Origin: Diphasiastrum complanatum
Taxonomy: Eukaryota; Streptophyta; Lycopodiopsida; Lycopodiales; Lycopodiaceae
Length of the DNA stretch: 64,000 nt
Direction: 5' to 3'
Assembly: GCA_029204225.1 (NCBI GenBank)
Contig: CM055092.1
Span: 15,584,715-15,648,714, forward strand
A program made the position numbers and the translations under genes. The notes under the pieces were generated by a model that searched no databases, had not been told where the DNA came from, and worked only from the letters and a program-made list of their open reading frames with translations. Below, one piece after another: positions 23,812-34,250 of this stretch. Numbering within the stretch: the first letter of the stretch is position 1; each line of letters opens with the position of its first letter.

Positions 23812-24537
23812 ATGCATACATTCTGACATAATACTGAATGCAATAAATGATATATTGTTTCAACATAAATAGATGATGATGAGCACAAGACAATTGCAAA
23901 GAAAAACCACATACTTGAAACTATCTCTGAGTAACTGATATCTCTATCTGAATTGCACTTCCGTTGATAAGCAGTAAGCGCTAATAGCAAAACTCTAAAT
24001 GAACTCTAAAGAACTGAGCTAGAATGCTCAAGAGTGTTCAAGCTTGAAAGCTTGAGAGAGCTACTACAGTACTTGATTGAGTTGAATTGAATTGCTAATA
24101 GAAGTACGAACAGCTATTTATACTAAGCGAATGTGAGAACGTCCAGCTAATTAGGTTGTAGATCATAATGGCTAGTGGGCCATAGTGAACTGGCATCCAT
24201 CCAATTAGTACTTCTTGGAATCTACATGCTATAGGGTTAGGGCAAATCTTTAGCTTCAAAACGAGTGGAACAATTAACTCTCATTTATCGACATGACCAA
24301 AGTGGCCGAAGTCTACGAAGTAGCAGAAGTAGCCGAAGTTTGTCGAAGTCTTCGAAGTCACTGAAGTTCATCAAAGTCCTTGAAGTTTGTCGATGATGTC
24401 CTATATGTCGGATCCATCTGTGAGCGATTTCTCGTGTACTTTTGCAGACTGTGTAAAAATATGCATAAACTGTAGAGCTGGATAATGTAGTGAATGAAGA
24501 TTAAAAACAATTAGTCGATAATCAGGAAAATAATGCA
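23812..24537 (-). repeat. Copia family B LTR in inverted orientation, 3' truncated
   Basis: Read on the minus strand it starts TGCATTATTTTCC at 24537, comparable with the family start TGTTGAATTATTCTCC at 58201, and stays similar through CTTAGTATAAATAGCTGTTC and CTCTTGAGCATTCTAGCTCA until GTATGCATC at 23812, where the LTR is cut. Near 24296-24402 it holds about nine degenerate 9-10 base units around CGAAGT. It separates the copia B coding remnant from element E. Confidence 0.75.
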
Positions 24538-26684
24538 AGAGATCTTGGTGAATGAGGAGTATAGGCTTCAATCAAGAGGAGGTGGATCTACATCGACATC
24601 TCATTATGAAGAGGATGCTATGTTCATCAAAGGCAAGTTCAAGGGCAAAGGCAAAGGCAAGTGGTCTAAAGGGCAAGATCAAGGTGAGACTTCTTTTTTT
24701 GGCAAAAAAAAAAGATAAGTCTAAGTTGAAATGCTTTTATTGTGGAATCAAAGGGCATTTTGCAAATGAATGTTTGAAGAAGCAAAGAGATGAAGGTAGC
24801 AAGCAAATCGACTTTACTACTAATGATGAGGGTCTAGGTGGTGTTGATTCTCTTTTGATGTGTTCATCAAGTCCAATATCAAGTGAAGGTGACAAAGATT
24901 CATGGTGGATTGATAGTGGAGCTAGCTCACACATGACTAGTCACAAGGAGTTCTTTACTTCTTTGGTCACTTATGATGGAGCCAAGAAAGCAATTCACAT
25001 GGCCAATGGTGGTGAGTGTGTGATTGAAGGTATTGGTTCAATTCCTATTTGTCTCTCTACTAATATGAAAGCAAGACTTGATGGTGTTCTTTACATTCCT
25101 TCACTTTCAAAGAATTTGCTAAGTGTTGGTCAAATGATAGAGAAAGAATACATGGTAAAGTTTGGGGGTGATGCTTGTTTCATTACAAAGGAAGAAATCT
25201 TGGTTGATAGGGGCAATAAACAAGGTAGACTTTTCAAGCTTGATGCTTTTGTTATGGCTAACAAAAAGGATGGAATGAAAAAGGAGATTGGTATCAATCT
25301 TCCAAAGTTACCTTTTAGCATCAATAAGATTGGTGGATCTTATGCAAAGTCTAAAAAGCTTCCTTATGCTGGATCTAGGTCAAGATCTAATATGCTTCTT
25401 GGAGATGTTCATCTTTGTGCTAACTTGGCTAGTCTTGAGGATAATGATGGTGTTTTAATGGTTCTTCATGGCAAGTGCAAGCATGCAAAAGGTAAGGAAA
25501 GAGCTAACTTCATCAATGGAGGTGAAGGTTCTTCCTTGGAAAAGATTGTTGTTAATGATTTCTTCGATCATATGGAAAATGATGTTGCTAGGTGCATGCA
25601 TGAAAGAGGTGGTTCCTCTACATTCTTTTGTGATGAGTCCAAGAAAGTCATTTTTCCAGCAAGTGGAGTCACATGTCTTCATAAAGAGAGTAGATCAAAT
25701 GGTTCTATCAAGAGACTTAGTGAGGGAGATAGTCACAAGTCAAGAAGAAGAGAAGTATGTGAAGAGTTCAAAGTAGGATGTACTTTGAATGATGTCATTG
25801 TGAATGATAGTGAGGAAGAATCATTATCATATGATTCATTACCTAAAACATTGAGTAGAAGTTCTTCTTTGAAAAAAGAGAGTACTTCAATCATCCTTAT
25901 GTTGAAGGTACTAATCATATTTTTCATGACTTCTAATGTTTTTGAGATTTCTACTTCTTATGATGCAATCATTAAGAGGGAGTCTTATGAAGGAAAGAGC
26001 AATGGAAGATTGGTTCTTGGGAAGATCCAAGGCATGGATCTCACATCTCTTCATCAACTCAAAGGATTCTATGATTGTGAATTGATCACTCATGATCAAG
26101 ATGGCAAAAGGTTGGTTGGAGAAGACTACATGGAACAAATCGAGAGGCAATTTCTTCAAGACAAGGGAGATCTCATTGGTGAGCTTATTGAGGTTTGTTA
26201 TGGACTCAAGAAGGCTGGATTTATTAGGTTTGATACTCATCTTCACCTACTCTACTTCATGTTGGATGGAAAGTTTGGAATCTATCTTTTGATTTATGAT
26301 GGTGACATTGGTGACATTGTTTTCACTAACCTTTGTGGAAATTCGAGATCAAGCATTGATGAGATCTTGTTGGATCTAGATAATATGTTTGAGAGGGAGT
26401 ATTTTCAGAGGTTAAGGTCTGAAGATATTCATATCTTTGATATCTTTGATGATCAAGAGAAAGGTAAGCAAGTGGAAGCGACACACTTTGCTTTATTCAC
26501 ATGTTTTGAAGAGTTTTCTTGTGTAGATGATGCTATGCAAGTGGATATTGGTTCTCATGTTTTTCATAATGGAAAAGCAAGTAATGGATCTGGAAAACAA
26601 ATTTTGCTCAATTACTTTGATGATCAAGAGGAAGATCAAGAGGTTGGTCTCAAAGGGCTTGAACAACACAAAATTTGGAGCTAG
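24538..26684 (+). CDS. Element E: chimeric copia-derived ORF, gag zinc knuckle, protease and altered RT remnant
   Basis: The open frame 24552-26684 (710 residues) keeps a zinc knuckle CFYCGIKGHFANEC (61-74) and a protease with WWIDSGASSHMTSH (DSG 121-123). Then come pieces that only echo copia order: LPYAGSRSRSNM (270-281, cf. LPYTRSISRSKM in element A), 200 residues of no recognisable family, and an RT-like stretch at 526-620 with YMEQ, YGLKKA and LLIYDGDI, where YVDD is expected. Integrase is absent. Gag sequence before the A10 run at 24704-24713 is in another frame (EILVNEEYRLQSRGG...), so the true gag frame shifts there. It is joined to an inverted LTR at 24537. A frame this long with no stop among heavily decayed neighbours is unusual. 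It cannot encode a working RT. Confidence 0.7.
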
Positions 26685-27112
26685 TCAAGAGCATTAAATG
26701 AAGGTGTTTTTGCAGCTTATTGGAGACTCAAGTAAGGTCAAAGGAGCAGCAAGGAAGTGTTGTTCAAGTTTACTTTACTTGTTCTATCTCATGTTTGAGC
26801 TATTTCATGTGGATGTGTGCAAATTGTCAAGATATGGACAAACTAGCTACATTGTCTTGCAATATCTTATTGTTGGAGTTGTACTAGCATTCTTGGCTGG
26901 TTTTGCTGATGAATGAGGCTAATGGAGGCTTATTATATCACTCATCCATGATCAAGTTCTCAAGTGTTGAACTACTTGGTGCCAATACTTGGAGATTGTC
27001 AATTTTTGGTGAATTCATGGTCATTTTCTTGTGTCAAGTAGATCTTGAAGATGGACTAGTGCAACCTACTTGGTTTATGGAGTCATGTGGTGCTGGATTT
27101 GCATCATTAATG
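26685..27112 (+). other. Element E internal sequence, left of the nested insertion
   Basis: Short frames only. The sequence is interrupted at 27112 by element A and resumes at 32979; removing element A plus one TAATG copy restores continuity. Confidence 0.6.
27108..27112. repeat. Target site duplication TAATG, left copy
   Basis: TAATG directly abuts the left LTR of element A and is repeated at 32974-32978. Confidence 0.95.
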
Positions 27113-27765
27113 TGTGAAAAACTCAGATCCAAAAGATGCTAAAGTTTCATAAAGATCTTGGCCATGGAAGTTATGCACATCTAGATTGAAAAAATGATAG
27201 AAATTGTGATGTTAAGCATACTAAACATCAACTAAACATCAAAATCTGATCATAAGCTTCCACAAACAGAAACTTGCTGTCCCTGTCCGTACTTCAGAGC
27301 CTACAACCTGCATTTCACACGTGTGAAGCCATAGCAACAAAGAAATCACAATTCTAGTGGCTAGAATGCAAGATATGAACAAAAAAGTGAGAGAGAAGAA
27401 GATGGATCTTCAAAGAGCATAACATTCATTCAATAGAATGAAAATGAGATGTGTACATACTCGTGGATATGGCTATTTATAGCAGCCATAGTGCCTCTTG
27501 GCCACTTGTCTTATGATAGGCTAAAATTGGGGTCCAATAGGATTCACCCATCTACCTAGAAATTTGGTCAAATAGGAATGCACCAAATTATGAGCCAATA
27601 GAAGAGCTCCACACTCGACCTCCTCTAATTAATGTGACCTCAAAAGTAGTGTACACATACTTTGGGCCTCTACATACATGTATGAACCTATCTCTAACTT
27701 TTATTTGGCCATAGGCCTACAAAATCTCAAGTTAGGAAAATACTACTAGTTGACAATTTTTCACA
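27113..27765 (-). repeat. Element A 3' LTR
   Basis: Bounded by TGTGAAAAACTCAG and TTTTTCACA on the plus strand. It contains TATAAATA on the minus strand at 27474-27481 and the palindrome TTCACACGTGTGAA at 27314-27327. It pairs base for base with 32321-32973 except at one position. Confidence 0.96.
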
Positions 27766-30700
27766 CTCCCTCTTCAACTAGTTTTAGCATAGATTTAGAA
27801 AGTACACCAAGACTTGTTCTATGCTTGAAAAATAAGTCCTTTCCCAATGCTTTGGTAAAGATATCAGCCACACATTCCTTTGATGGGACATGTTCAAGCT
27901 TGATCTCTTTTGCCAACACTTGTTCTCTCACAAAATGGTAAGCCACCTCGATATGTTTGCTCCTTGCATGGAAAACCGGATTGCTTGCTAGACTTTGGGC
28001 TGAAAGGTTGTCACAAAAGATGATTGGACTCTCTGAAAAATCCAGCAAATGAAGCTCCATAATCATCCTCTTGATCCACACCATCTCCTTTGTGCATGAT
28101 GTCAAAGCTTTGTACTCGGCCTCACTAGAAGAAAGTGATATAGTTGCTTGTTTCTTCGACATCCATGAGATAGCTCCATCACCTATGAAAATAGCATGTG
28201 CATTTATGGATTTTCTATCCATAAGGTCTCCTGCAAAATCTGAATCTGAAAAACCAAATAAGTTAGGTGATGAGCCTCTATAAACAATGCCAAAATCTTT
28301 TGTTCCCGAGATGTATCTCAAGATCCTCTTTCCTAGTTTCCAATGTTCTATGCTAGGATCTTGCATGAATTGGCTTAATCTACCAACACAATAAGATAAA
28401 TCAGGTCTTGTGATGGTTAGATATATAAGAGAACCTATTAGCTTCCTATAGAGAGTAATGTCCTCGAAGGATCTTTCATTACCTCTTATAGTTAGCTTTA
28501 CATGTGATTCCATAGGTGTATCAATAGGATTTGCATCTACCATATGAAATCTATTGAGAATAGAAATAGCATACTTCTCTTGTGAAATAAAAGTGATTTG
28601 AGAAGTTCTAATTACTTCTATTCCTAAGATATAGCTCAAAAGACCAAGATCATGCACTTCAAATTCCTTTTTTAGTGCTTTCTTGATATCTTCTATATCT
28701 TCCTTGTTCCCTCCACTTAAAATAATGTCATCCACATAAATTAGAAGGATTGTAACATCATTAGCACTAATTCTAAAGTAAAGTGAATGATCATACTCAC
28801 TCATAGTGAAGTTTTGAGAAAGTAGAAAAGAGTTAAGCCTAGCATACCAACTCCTTGGTGCTTGCTTAAGACCATACAAACTTTTTTGTAGAAAACACAC
28901 ATGATTAGGCTTGCTATGAGAAACATAGCTCTCGGGTTGCTCCATGTAGACTTCCTCTTCAAGATCACCATTCAAGAAAGCATTAGAAATGTCTAATTGC
29001 CAAAGATCCCATCCATAAAGAGTTGCAAGGGAAATGATTACTCTTATGCTCACCATCTTTGCCACGGGTGCAAAGGTTTCCTCATAGTCAATGCCATGCT
29101 CTTGAGCATAACCTTTAGCCACCAACCTTGCCTTCAACTTGTTGATAGATCCATCTTGATTTGTCTTTACCTTGAAGATCCATTTGCATCCAATTGCACT
29201 TTTGCCCTTTGGAAGCTCCACTAATCTCCATGTGTTGTTCTTCATAAGTGCTTCAAACTCAAGATCCATTGCTTGGATCCATTCCTCTTTTTGCCTTGCT
29301 TCATCTACACATGAAGGTACATCAAAAGAAGTTAGGAAAGCATAGTTGGATCCATCCACCACTTGCTTACCTTTGTCATCATAAGTGAGCCTTGAGGGTT
29401 TCACTTTATGCCTTGGAGTTCTCCTTGGAATTTGACTTGAAGAGGCTTCTTCAACATCCACATCCAATGTGTCATCAACTCCATTGTCATCAAGCACATT
29501 AGTTGCAACAACACCATCATCACTTGAAACAACTTTTGGAATGTTACTTTCATCAAAAATGACATCCCTACTTGTGAACACTTTCTTGATTGAAGGAACA
29601 TAAATCCTATATGCTTTGCTTACTTCACTATAACCAACAAAAATGCCCTTTCTTGAAGATGGATCCTCCTTAGTTCTATCATCAAGAGTAATGTTGAAGT
29701 AGCAAATGCATCCAAAAGTTCTTAGAAACTTGACATTAGGCTTCGTACCAAACAAAGCTTCAAAAGGGGTTTTTCCTTCCAATACAACACTTGGCCATCT
29801 ATTGCAAAGGAAATTTGCACACAACAAAGCATCACTCCAAAAAGGTTTAGGAAGATTAGCATTCAATCTCATTGCCTTTGCACTCTCACACAAGGTTCTA
29901 TTCTTCCTCTCGGCCACTCCATTTTGTTGTGGTGTTCTTGGACATGTGTACTCCCTCTTGATCCCATGCTCATCACAAAAGGCTTTGAATTTGTTAGAAA
30001 TGTATTCACCACCATTGTCGCTCCTCAAGCATTTGATTTTGGTTGTAAATTGAGTCTCAATAGCAACTTTGAACTTGACAAACACATCAAACACCTCATC
30101 CTTGCTCTTTAGTAGATAAACCCAACAAAATCTACTAAAATCATCAATGAAAGTTACATACATCTTAGCACCTCCATTGCTAATTGTAGTAACACCATGA
30201 ATATCCGAATGCAAGAGAGAAAAAGGCATCTTAGATCTAGATATAGATCTAGTATATGGCAATCTATGTGATTTAGACAAAGCACATTCTTCACAAACAT
30301 GATTCAAGCAAGTAAGAGACTTGGGAAGTCCCCTTACTACCTCCTTTTTGGCTATTTCCTCCAAGGCCTTGTAGTTGAGATGTCCCATCCTTTTATGCCA
30401 TACCTCTTGAATTGACATTTGTTCATTTGCCATGCATCCAACTTGGTTAGCAACAACACATGCATCAAGCTTGAACAATTTCCCTTGCCTTTTCCCTTTT
30501 GCAATGATACTACACCCCTTTTTGATCAAGCAAGCATCACCATCAAACTCAACTTTGAATCCTTTGTCAAGCATTTGGCTTACACTAAGTAAGTTCTTGG
30601 TAATGGATGGAATGAGCAAAACATCTTTCAATTCTATATTCCTATTTGTAGAAAGTGAAATAGGAATTGTGCCAATCCCCTTGATTGCACACTCACCATC

Positions 30701-31711
30701 ATTTGCGGTATAGATTACCTTCCTATCACCATCAAATGCCATTAAAGATGAAAAATACTCTTTATGATATGTCATATGAGAAGTGGCTCCACTATCAATC
30801 CACCAAGGATCAATGTCTCCATGATTAGCCAACAAGCAAGATGACATAACAAAAGCATCATTTGAAAGAAGCTCATCCCCACCCTCATCAATAGTTAGAT
30901 TGGTTTGCTTTTCCCCTTGATCCCTCTTTTTCTTAAAACAATCACTAGCAAAATGCCCTTTGACTCCACAATAGAAATATTTTAGCTTAGATCTATCCTT
31001 CTTTTTGCCAAAAGTAGAGTGCTCACCTTGGTCTTGCCCTTTAGACCAATTGCTTTTACCTTTGCCCTTGAACTTGCCTTTAGAGAACATTGCCTCCTCT
31101 TCTCCTCCTTGAGATGTAGAAGATGCTCCCACTCTTGCTTGCAACCTGAATTCTTCAGCCAACAAGACCTCTTGCAAGTCTCCAACACTTGGTAAACATT
31201 TTTGGATAGCATAACTTTGAACAAGATTAGCATGATCATCCAACAAGCCATTGAGAATCACTTGAACAAGCTCCTCATTATTTATGCCATCATTAATGCA
31301 TGCTAACTCATCATTCAATGCTTTAACTCTCAAAACAAAAGCATGTCCACTCTCACTCTTCTTTTGCATACAAGAAAAGATTTGCCTTCTTAAAGTCAAC
31401 ACTCTAGAAGTAGACTTGGATTCATAAACCTTCTTCAAGGCTTCCCAAGCTTCACTAGATGATGTGCACTTACCAACCTCTTTGATAAGCTCATTTGTCA
31501 CATTCATCTTGATCATGTGAAGGGCTTTCTTTGCCCTCTTGTCATACCTCAATTGTTCTTGAGGTGCCAAAGGTCTCTCCTCCACACCTACAACAATATC
31601 CATCAACTCATTCATCTCAAGCAAAGACTCCATCCTTACTTTCCAAGTAGAATAGTTGAGGGAGGTAAGCCTATCATTGCTTTCCAACATGTAGCCTCCA
31701 TTTGTAGCCAT
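27761..31711 (-). CDS. Element A copia Gag-Pol polyprotein, 1316 residues
   Basis: It makes all proteins needed for copying and inserting the element. In order: gag (1-240; SLNYSTWKVRMESLLEMNE), a zinc knuckle at 245-258 reading YFYCGVKGHFASDC with Tyr at the first Cys, protease (WWIDSGATSHMT, Asp306), pre-integrase HHCC (His439, His444, Cys473, Cys476), integrase core (Asp503, Asp565 in LRSDNGGEY, Glu601 in GVAERKN), RT (SLYGLKQAPRSWY; YVDDIILSG, Asp994-995) and RNase H (Asp1156, Glu1197/1199, Asp1234; SKHIEV). It starts at the first ATG 3' of the PBS and leader. The stop TGA overlaps the 3' LTR start, and the polypurine tract encodes the last residues (EEG). Gag and pol are in one frame, as usual for copia. 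Apart from Tyr245 all key residues are present. Confidence 0.96.
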   Translation of the reverse strand: MATNGGYMLESNDRLTSLNYSTWKVRMESLLEMNELMDIVVGVEERPLAPQEQLRYDKRAKKALHMIKMNVTNELIKEVGKCTSSSEAWEALKKVYESKSTSRVLTLRRQIFSCMQKKSESGHAFVLRVKALNDELACINDGINNEELVQVILNGLLDDHANLVQSYAIQKCLPSVGDLQEVLLAEEFRLQARVGASSTSQGGEEEAMFSKGKFKGKGKSNWSKGQDQGEHSTFGKKKDRSKLKYFYCGVKGHFASDCFKKKRDQGEKQTNLTIDEGGDELLSNDAFVMSSCLLANHGDIDPWWIDSGATSHMTYHKEYFSSLMAFDGDRKVIYTANDGECAIKGIGTIPISLSTNRNIELKDVLLIPSITKNLLSVSQMLDKGFKVEFDGDACLIKKGCSIIAKGKRQGKLFKLDACVVANQVGCMANEQMSIQEVWHKRMGHLNYKALEEIAKKEVVRGLPKSLTCLNHVCEECALSKSHRLPYTRSISRSKMPFSLLHSDIHGVTTISNGGAKMYVTFIDDFSRFCWVYLLKSKDEVFDVFVKFKVAIETQFTTKIKCLRSDNGGEYISNKFKAFCDEHGIKREYTCPRTPQQNGVAERKNRTLCESAKAMRLNANLPKPFWSDALLCANFLCNRWPSVVLEGKTPFEALFGTKPNVKFLRTFGCICYFNITLDDRTKEDPSSRKGIFVGYSEVSKAYRIYVPSIKKVFTSRDVIFDESNIPKVVSSDDGVVATNVLDDNGVDDTLDVDVEEASSSQIPRRTPRHKVKPSRLTYDDKGKQVVDGSNYAFLTSFDVPSCVDEARQKEEWIQAMDLEFEALMKNNTWRLVELPKGKSAIGCKWIFKVKTNQDGSINKLKARLVAKGYAQEHGIDYEETFAPVAKMVSIRVIISLATLYGWDLWQLDISNAFLNGDLEEEVYMEQPESYVSHSKPNHVCFLQKSLYGLKQAPRSWYARLNSFLLSQNFTMSEYDHSLYFRISANDVTILLIYVDDIILSGGNKEDIEDIKKALKKEFEVHDLGLLSYILGIEVIRTSQITFISQEKYAISILNRFHMVDANPIDTPMESHVKLTIRGNERSFEDITLYRKLIGSLIYLTITRPDLSYCVGRLSQFMQDPSIEHWKLGKRILRYISGTKDFGIVYRGSSPNLFGFSDSDFAGDLMDRKSINAHAIFIGDGAISWMSKKQATISLSSSEAEYKALTSCTKEMVWIKRMIMELHLLDFSESPIIFCDNLSAQSLASNPVFHARSKHIEVAYHFVREQVLAKEIKLEHVPSKECVADIFTKALGKDLFFKHRTSLGVLSKSMLKLVEEGV
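27766..27779 (-). promoter_or_regulatory. Element A polypurine tract
   Basis: The minus strand reads AGTTGAAGAGGGAG directly before the LTR start TGTGAAAAA. The same tract precedes the element E LTR at 33380-33393. Confidence 0.85.
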
Positions 31712-32308
31712 GTTGCAATGATTGATCTCTGATCTTTGACCTGTTCCAATGCACTAAGCACTCTCTTGAATCAACAAATGAAACACAAGAAGAAATCACA
31801 AAGATTTGGAACCTAAAACCTTACTTTTTCTCTCTTTTCCTCACTTTTTCCTCAATTTTAGCCACTAGTTTTATGATTTCTTGATCAAACCAAGACCAAA
31901 CCTCAATATACTTGCTTTTCCCTCACTCCTAAGATTGAAATACACTCTTGAATCATTCAGCAAACTGAAAATCAGAGGGTTACATCAATTTTGAAGTTTT
32001 TGACATGAAGAAGCAAGAAATTGAATCAAAAAACTATATGCTAGAATGGAAAACTAATAGGATCTTGTTGGATCTTGCATCTCCCTCTTTCCAAAACAAA
32101 TTTTGTCTCCTTATTCTGATAAGTACAGAGGGAATTCGCCCTACTTCAATTGAAATGCATACAAATGATGTTTTGATCACAAAGATCCAATTTCTACACA
32201 TAAATCAACAAGATTTTTAGCTAGAAACTTGATTGGAATGCTACAAAAGCAAACTCGCCCACAAATCTCTTCTAAATCTGGCAAAACCTGCACATTTGGC
32301 CGCCTAAT
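31712..32308 (-). other. Element A untranslated leader
   Basis: About 600 bases lie between PBS and gag ATG. No coding domain was seen. It ends with GATCAAAGATCAGAGATCAAT-type sequence shortly before the ATG. Confidence 0.7.
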
Positions 32309-32320
32309 GCTCTGATACCA
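32309..32320 (-). promoter_or_regulatory. Element A primer-binding site
   Basis: The minus strand reads TGGTATCAGAGC immediately after the 5' LTR, complementary to initiator-Met tRNA. Confidence 0.95.
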
Positions 32321-32973
32321 TGTGAAAAACTCAGATCCAAAAGATGCTAAAGTTTCATAAAGATCTTGGCCATGGAAGTTATGCACATCTAGATTGAAAA
32401 AATGATAGAAATTGTGATGTTAAGCATACTAAACATCAACTAAACATCAAAATCTGATCATAAGCTTCCACAAACAGAAACTTGCTGTCCCTGTCCGTAC
32501 TTCAGAGCCTACAACCTGCATTTCACACGTGTGAAGCCATAGCAACAAAGAAATCACAATTCTAGTGGCTAGAATGCAAGATATGAACAAAAAAGTGAGA
32601 GAGAAGAAGATGGATCTTCAAAGAGCATAACATTCATTCAATAGAATGAAAATGAGATGTGTACATACTCGTGGAGATGGCTATTTATAGCAGCCATAGT
32701 GCCTCTTGGCCACTTGTCTTATGATAGGCTAAAATTGGGGTCCAATAGGATTCACCCATCTACCTAGAAATTTGGTCAAATAGGAATGCACCAAATTATG
32801 AGCCAATAGAAGAGCTCCACACTCGACCTCCTCTAATTAATGTGACCTCAAAAGTAGTGTACACATACTTTGGGCCTCTACATACATGTATGAACCTATC
32901 TCTAACTTTTATTTGGCCATAGGCCTACAAAATCTCAAGTTAGGAAAATACTACTAGTTGACAATTTTTCACA
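32321..32973 (-). repeat. Element A 5' LTR
   Basis: Same 653-bp length and sequence as the other LTR except G at 32676. It carries the TATA element (32682-32689) and the palindrome TTCACACGTGTGAA (32522-32535). Confidence 0.96.
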
Positions 32974-32978
32974 TAATG
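32974..32978. repeat. Target site duplication TAATG, right copy
   Basis: TAATG directly follows the right LTR and matches 27108-27112. Confidence 0.95.
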
Positions 32979-33393
32979 TACTCACGGATTTCCAAGGTTT
33001 GATGGTTTCTTGTGGCAAGATGGAGATGGAGGCTCATTCATGGAGTTTTATGGTGGAGACATATCAAGAAAGGACAAAGTTGGAGGACGCAAGCAAGAAA
33101 ATGGTCATCACTCACATTTATTGTTTGGTTGCTGTAATTTTCCAGAGAGTTCAAAGTTTGAAACATGGAGGAATCATTTCATTCACATTCTATTTGGTTC
33201 TTCATGTTCTAGTTATATCTTGATGTGTAAAATTGATGTACGAAATGGTAAAGCATCCAATTTGGACACTATATCAATTATGAAAGATACTTTAGATACT
33301 TAGAAAGAAGATCTATACTTAGGATGGAGATCATTCTAAAGTTGGATCAAAGTTCTATTGTCAAAACTATGCCAAAACTAGTTGAAGAGGGAG
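32979..33393 (+). other. Element E internal sequence, right of the nested insertion, with polypurine tract
   Basis: It continues element E. One frame reads SKFETWRNHFIH, weakly reminiscent of DHYETWRSRI in the repeated domain at 62.9 kb, but not enough for a family call. It ends with AGTTGAAGAGGGAG (33380-33393), the same polypurine tract as element A. Confidence 0.6.
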
Positions 33394-34043
33394 TGTGAGA
33401 TATTTCAACTAGTTTACTCTAGTTTACTCACATTTTGGTAAATTGTCAATAAGAGGCCAAAACTCATTTTAGACTTAGAGATAAACTTTGAAGTTATATT
33501 AGTCTAAAATACATTCAATAAACACTTTTGGAAAGTGTGGGAAAGTTGGTAGTCAAGTCTGAGAGAGATTCAAATTTGAACTTTGGGTACATTGAATCTA
33601 GACCCAAAAATAGTAGGGTTTACATTTTGGAGGGAAGGCCAAGTGGCCAAATAGGGTTTGGAAACTCTATAAAAGGATGTCACTCATGGAGAGACACATC
33701 TTCTCTCTTCTATCTCTCATTTCATCATTATACATGGTTCTCTTTGGGTTCTACTACTCATTGGTGCACTATCTTGGTGTTATCTTGCAATCTTGTGTGT
33801 AGAATGATCATTTATTGCTATTTTCGGTTTCACACGTGTGAAATACATTAGGGTACTGTAATTGTACGGACAGCAAACATATTTTATGTTTTGGTTCATG
33901 TTTGATCAATATCTCTTAGAGTTTGCATCTCATTTTGTATGTAGATGCTGATTTTTCTACATTGGCAGAATTGTTGGTTTGCTCCTTATTGTAACCAAAG
34001 ATCAGGGATGGATTGGACCTTGAATGATCTGAAATCCTTCACA
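33394..34043 (+). repeat. Element E 3' LTR
   Basis: It starts TGTGAGATATTTC after the polypurine tract and ends CCTTCACA. It matches the LTR at 8219-8851 along its length. TATAAAAG lies at 33668-33675 and a 16-bp palindrome TTTCACACGTGTGAAA at 33828-33843. The 5' LTR of element E is missing; the inverted B LTR stands in its place. Confidence 0.88.
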
Positions 34044-34250
34044 GATTTAATATTCAAGCTCATATAGCTACCTCTATCATTTTGATGCATCCTTCAAGTG
34101 GAGGGCAAAGGTTTTTTACAAAATGCCTCAAATTGATTACACTAAGACCTTCATTTCAATGGTGTGCATGAGCACTTCTTACAATAGTTTCTATAGAGGA
34201 TCTTGAAACCCACCAAATGGATGTAAATAATGCCTTCATGGTTGACAGAT
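34044..34250 (+). pseudogene. Copia RT relic
   Basis: Frames contain FYKMPQIDYTKTFISMV, comparable with the copia RT segment EHGIDYEETFAPVAKMV, and THQMDVNNAFM, comparable with WQLDISNAFLNG. A frame change separates the two. It is a small fragment of the RT palm with no flanking LTR recognised. Confidence 0.6.

Larger units (their letters stand above)
27113..32973 (-). mobile_element. Element A: complete Ty1/copia retrotransposon
   Basis: This 5861-bp element has two 653-bp LTRs, PBS, one uninterrupted polyprotein, polypurine tract and a 5-bp target duplication (TAATG). By eye the LTRs differ only at 27468 (T) versus 32676 (G), pointing to a recent insertion. It sits inside element E. The only defect I see is a Tyr in the gag zinc knuckle. 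Confidence 0.96.
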
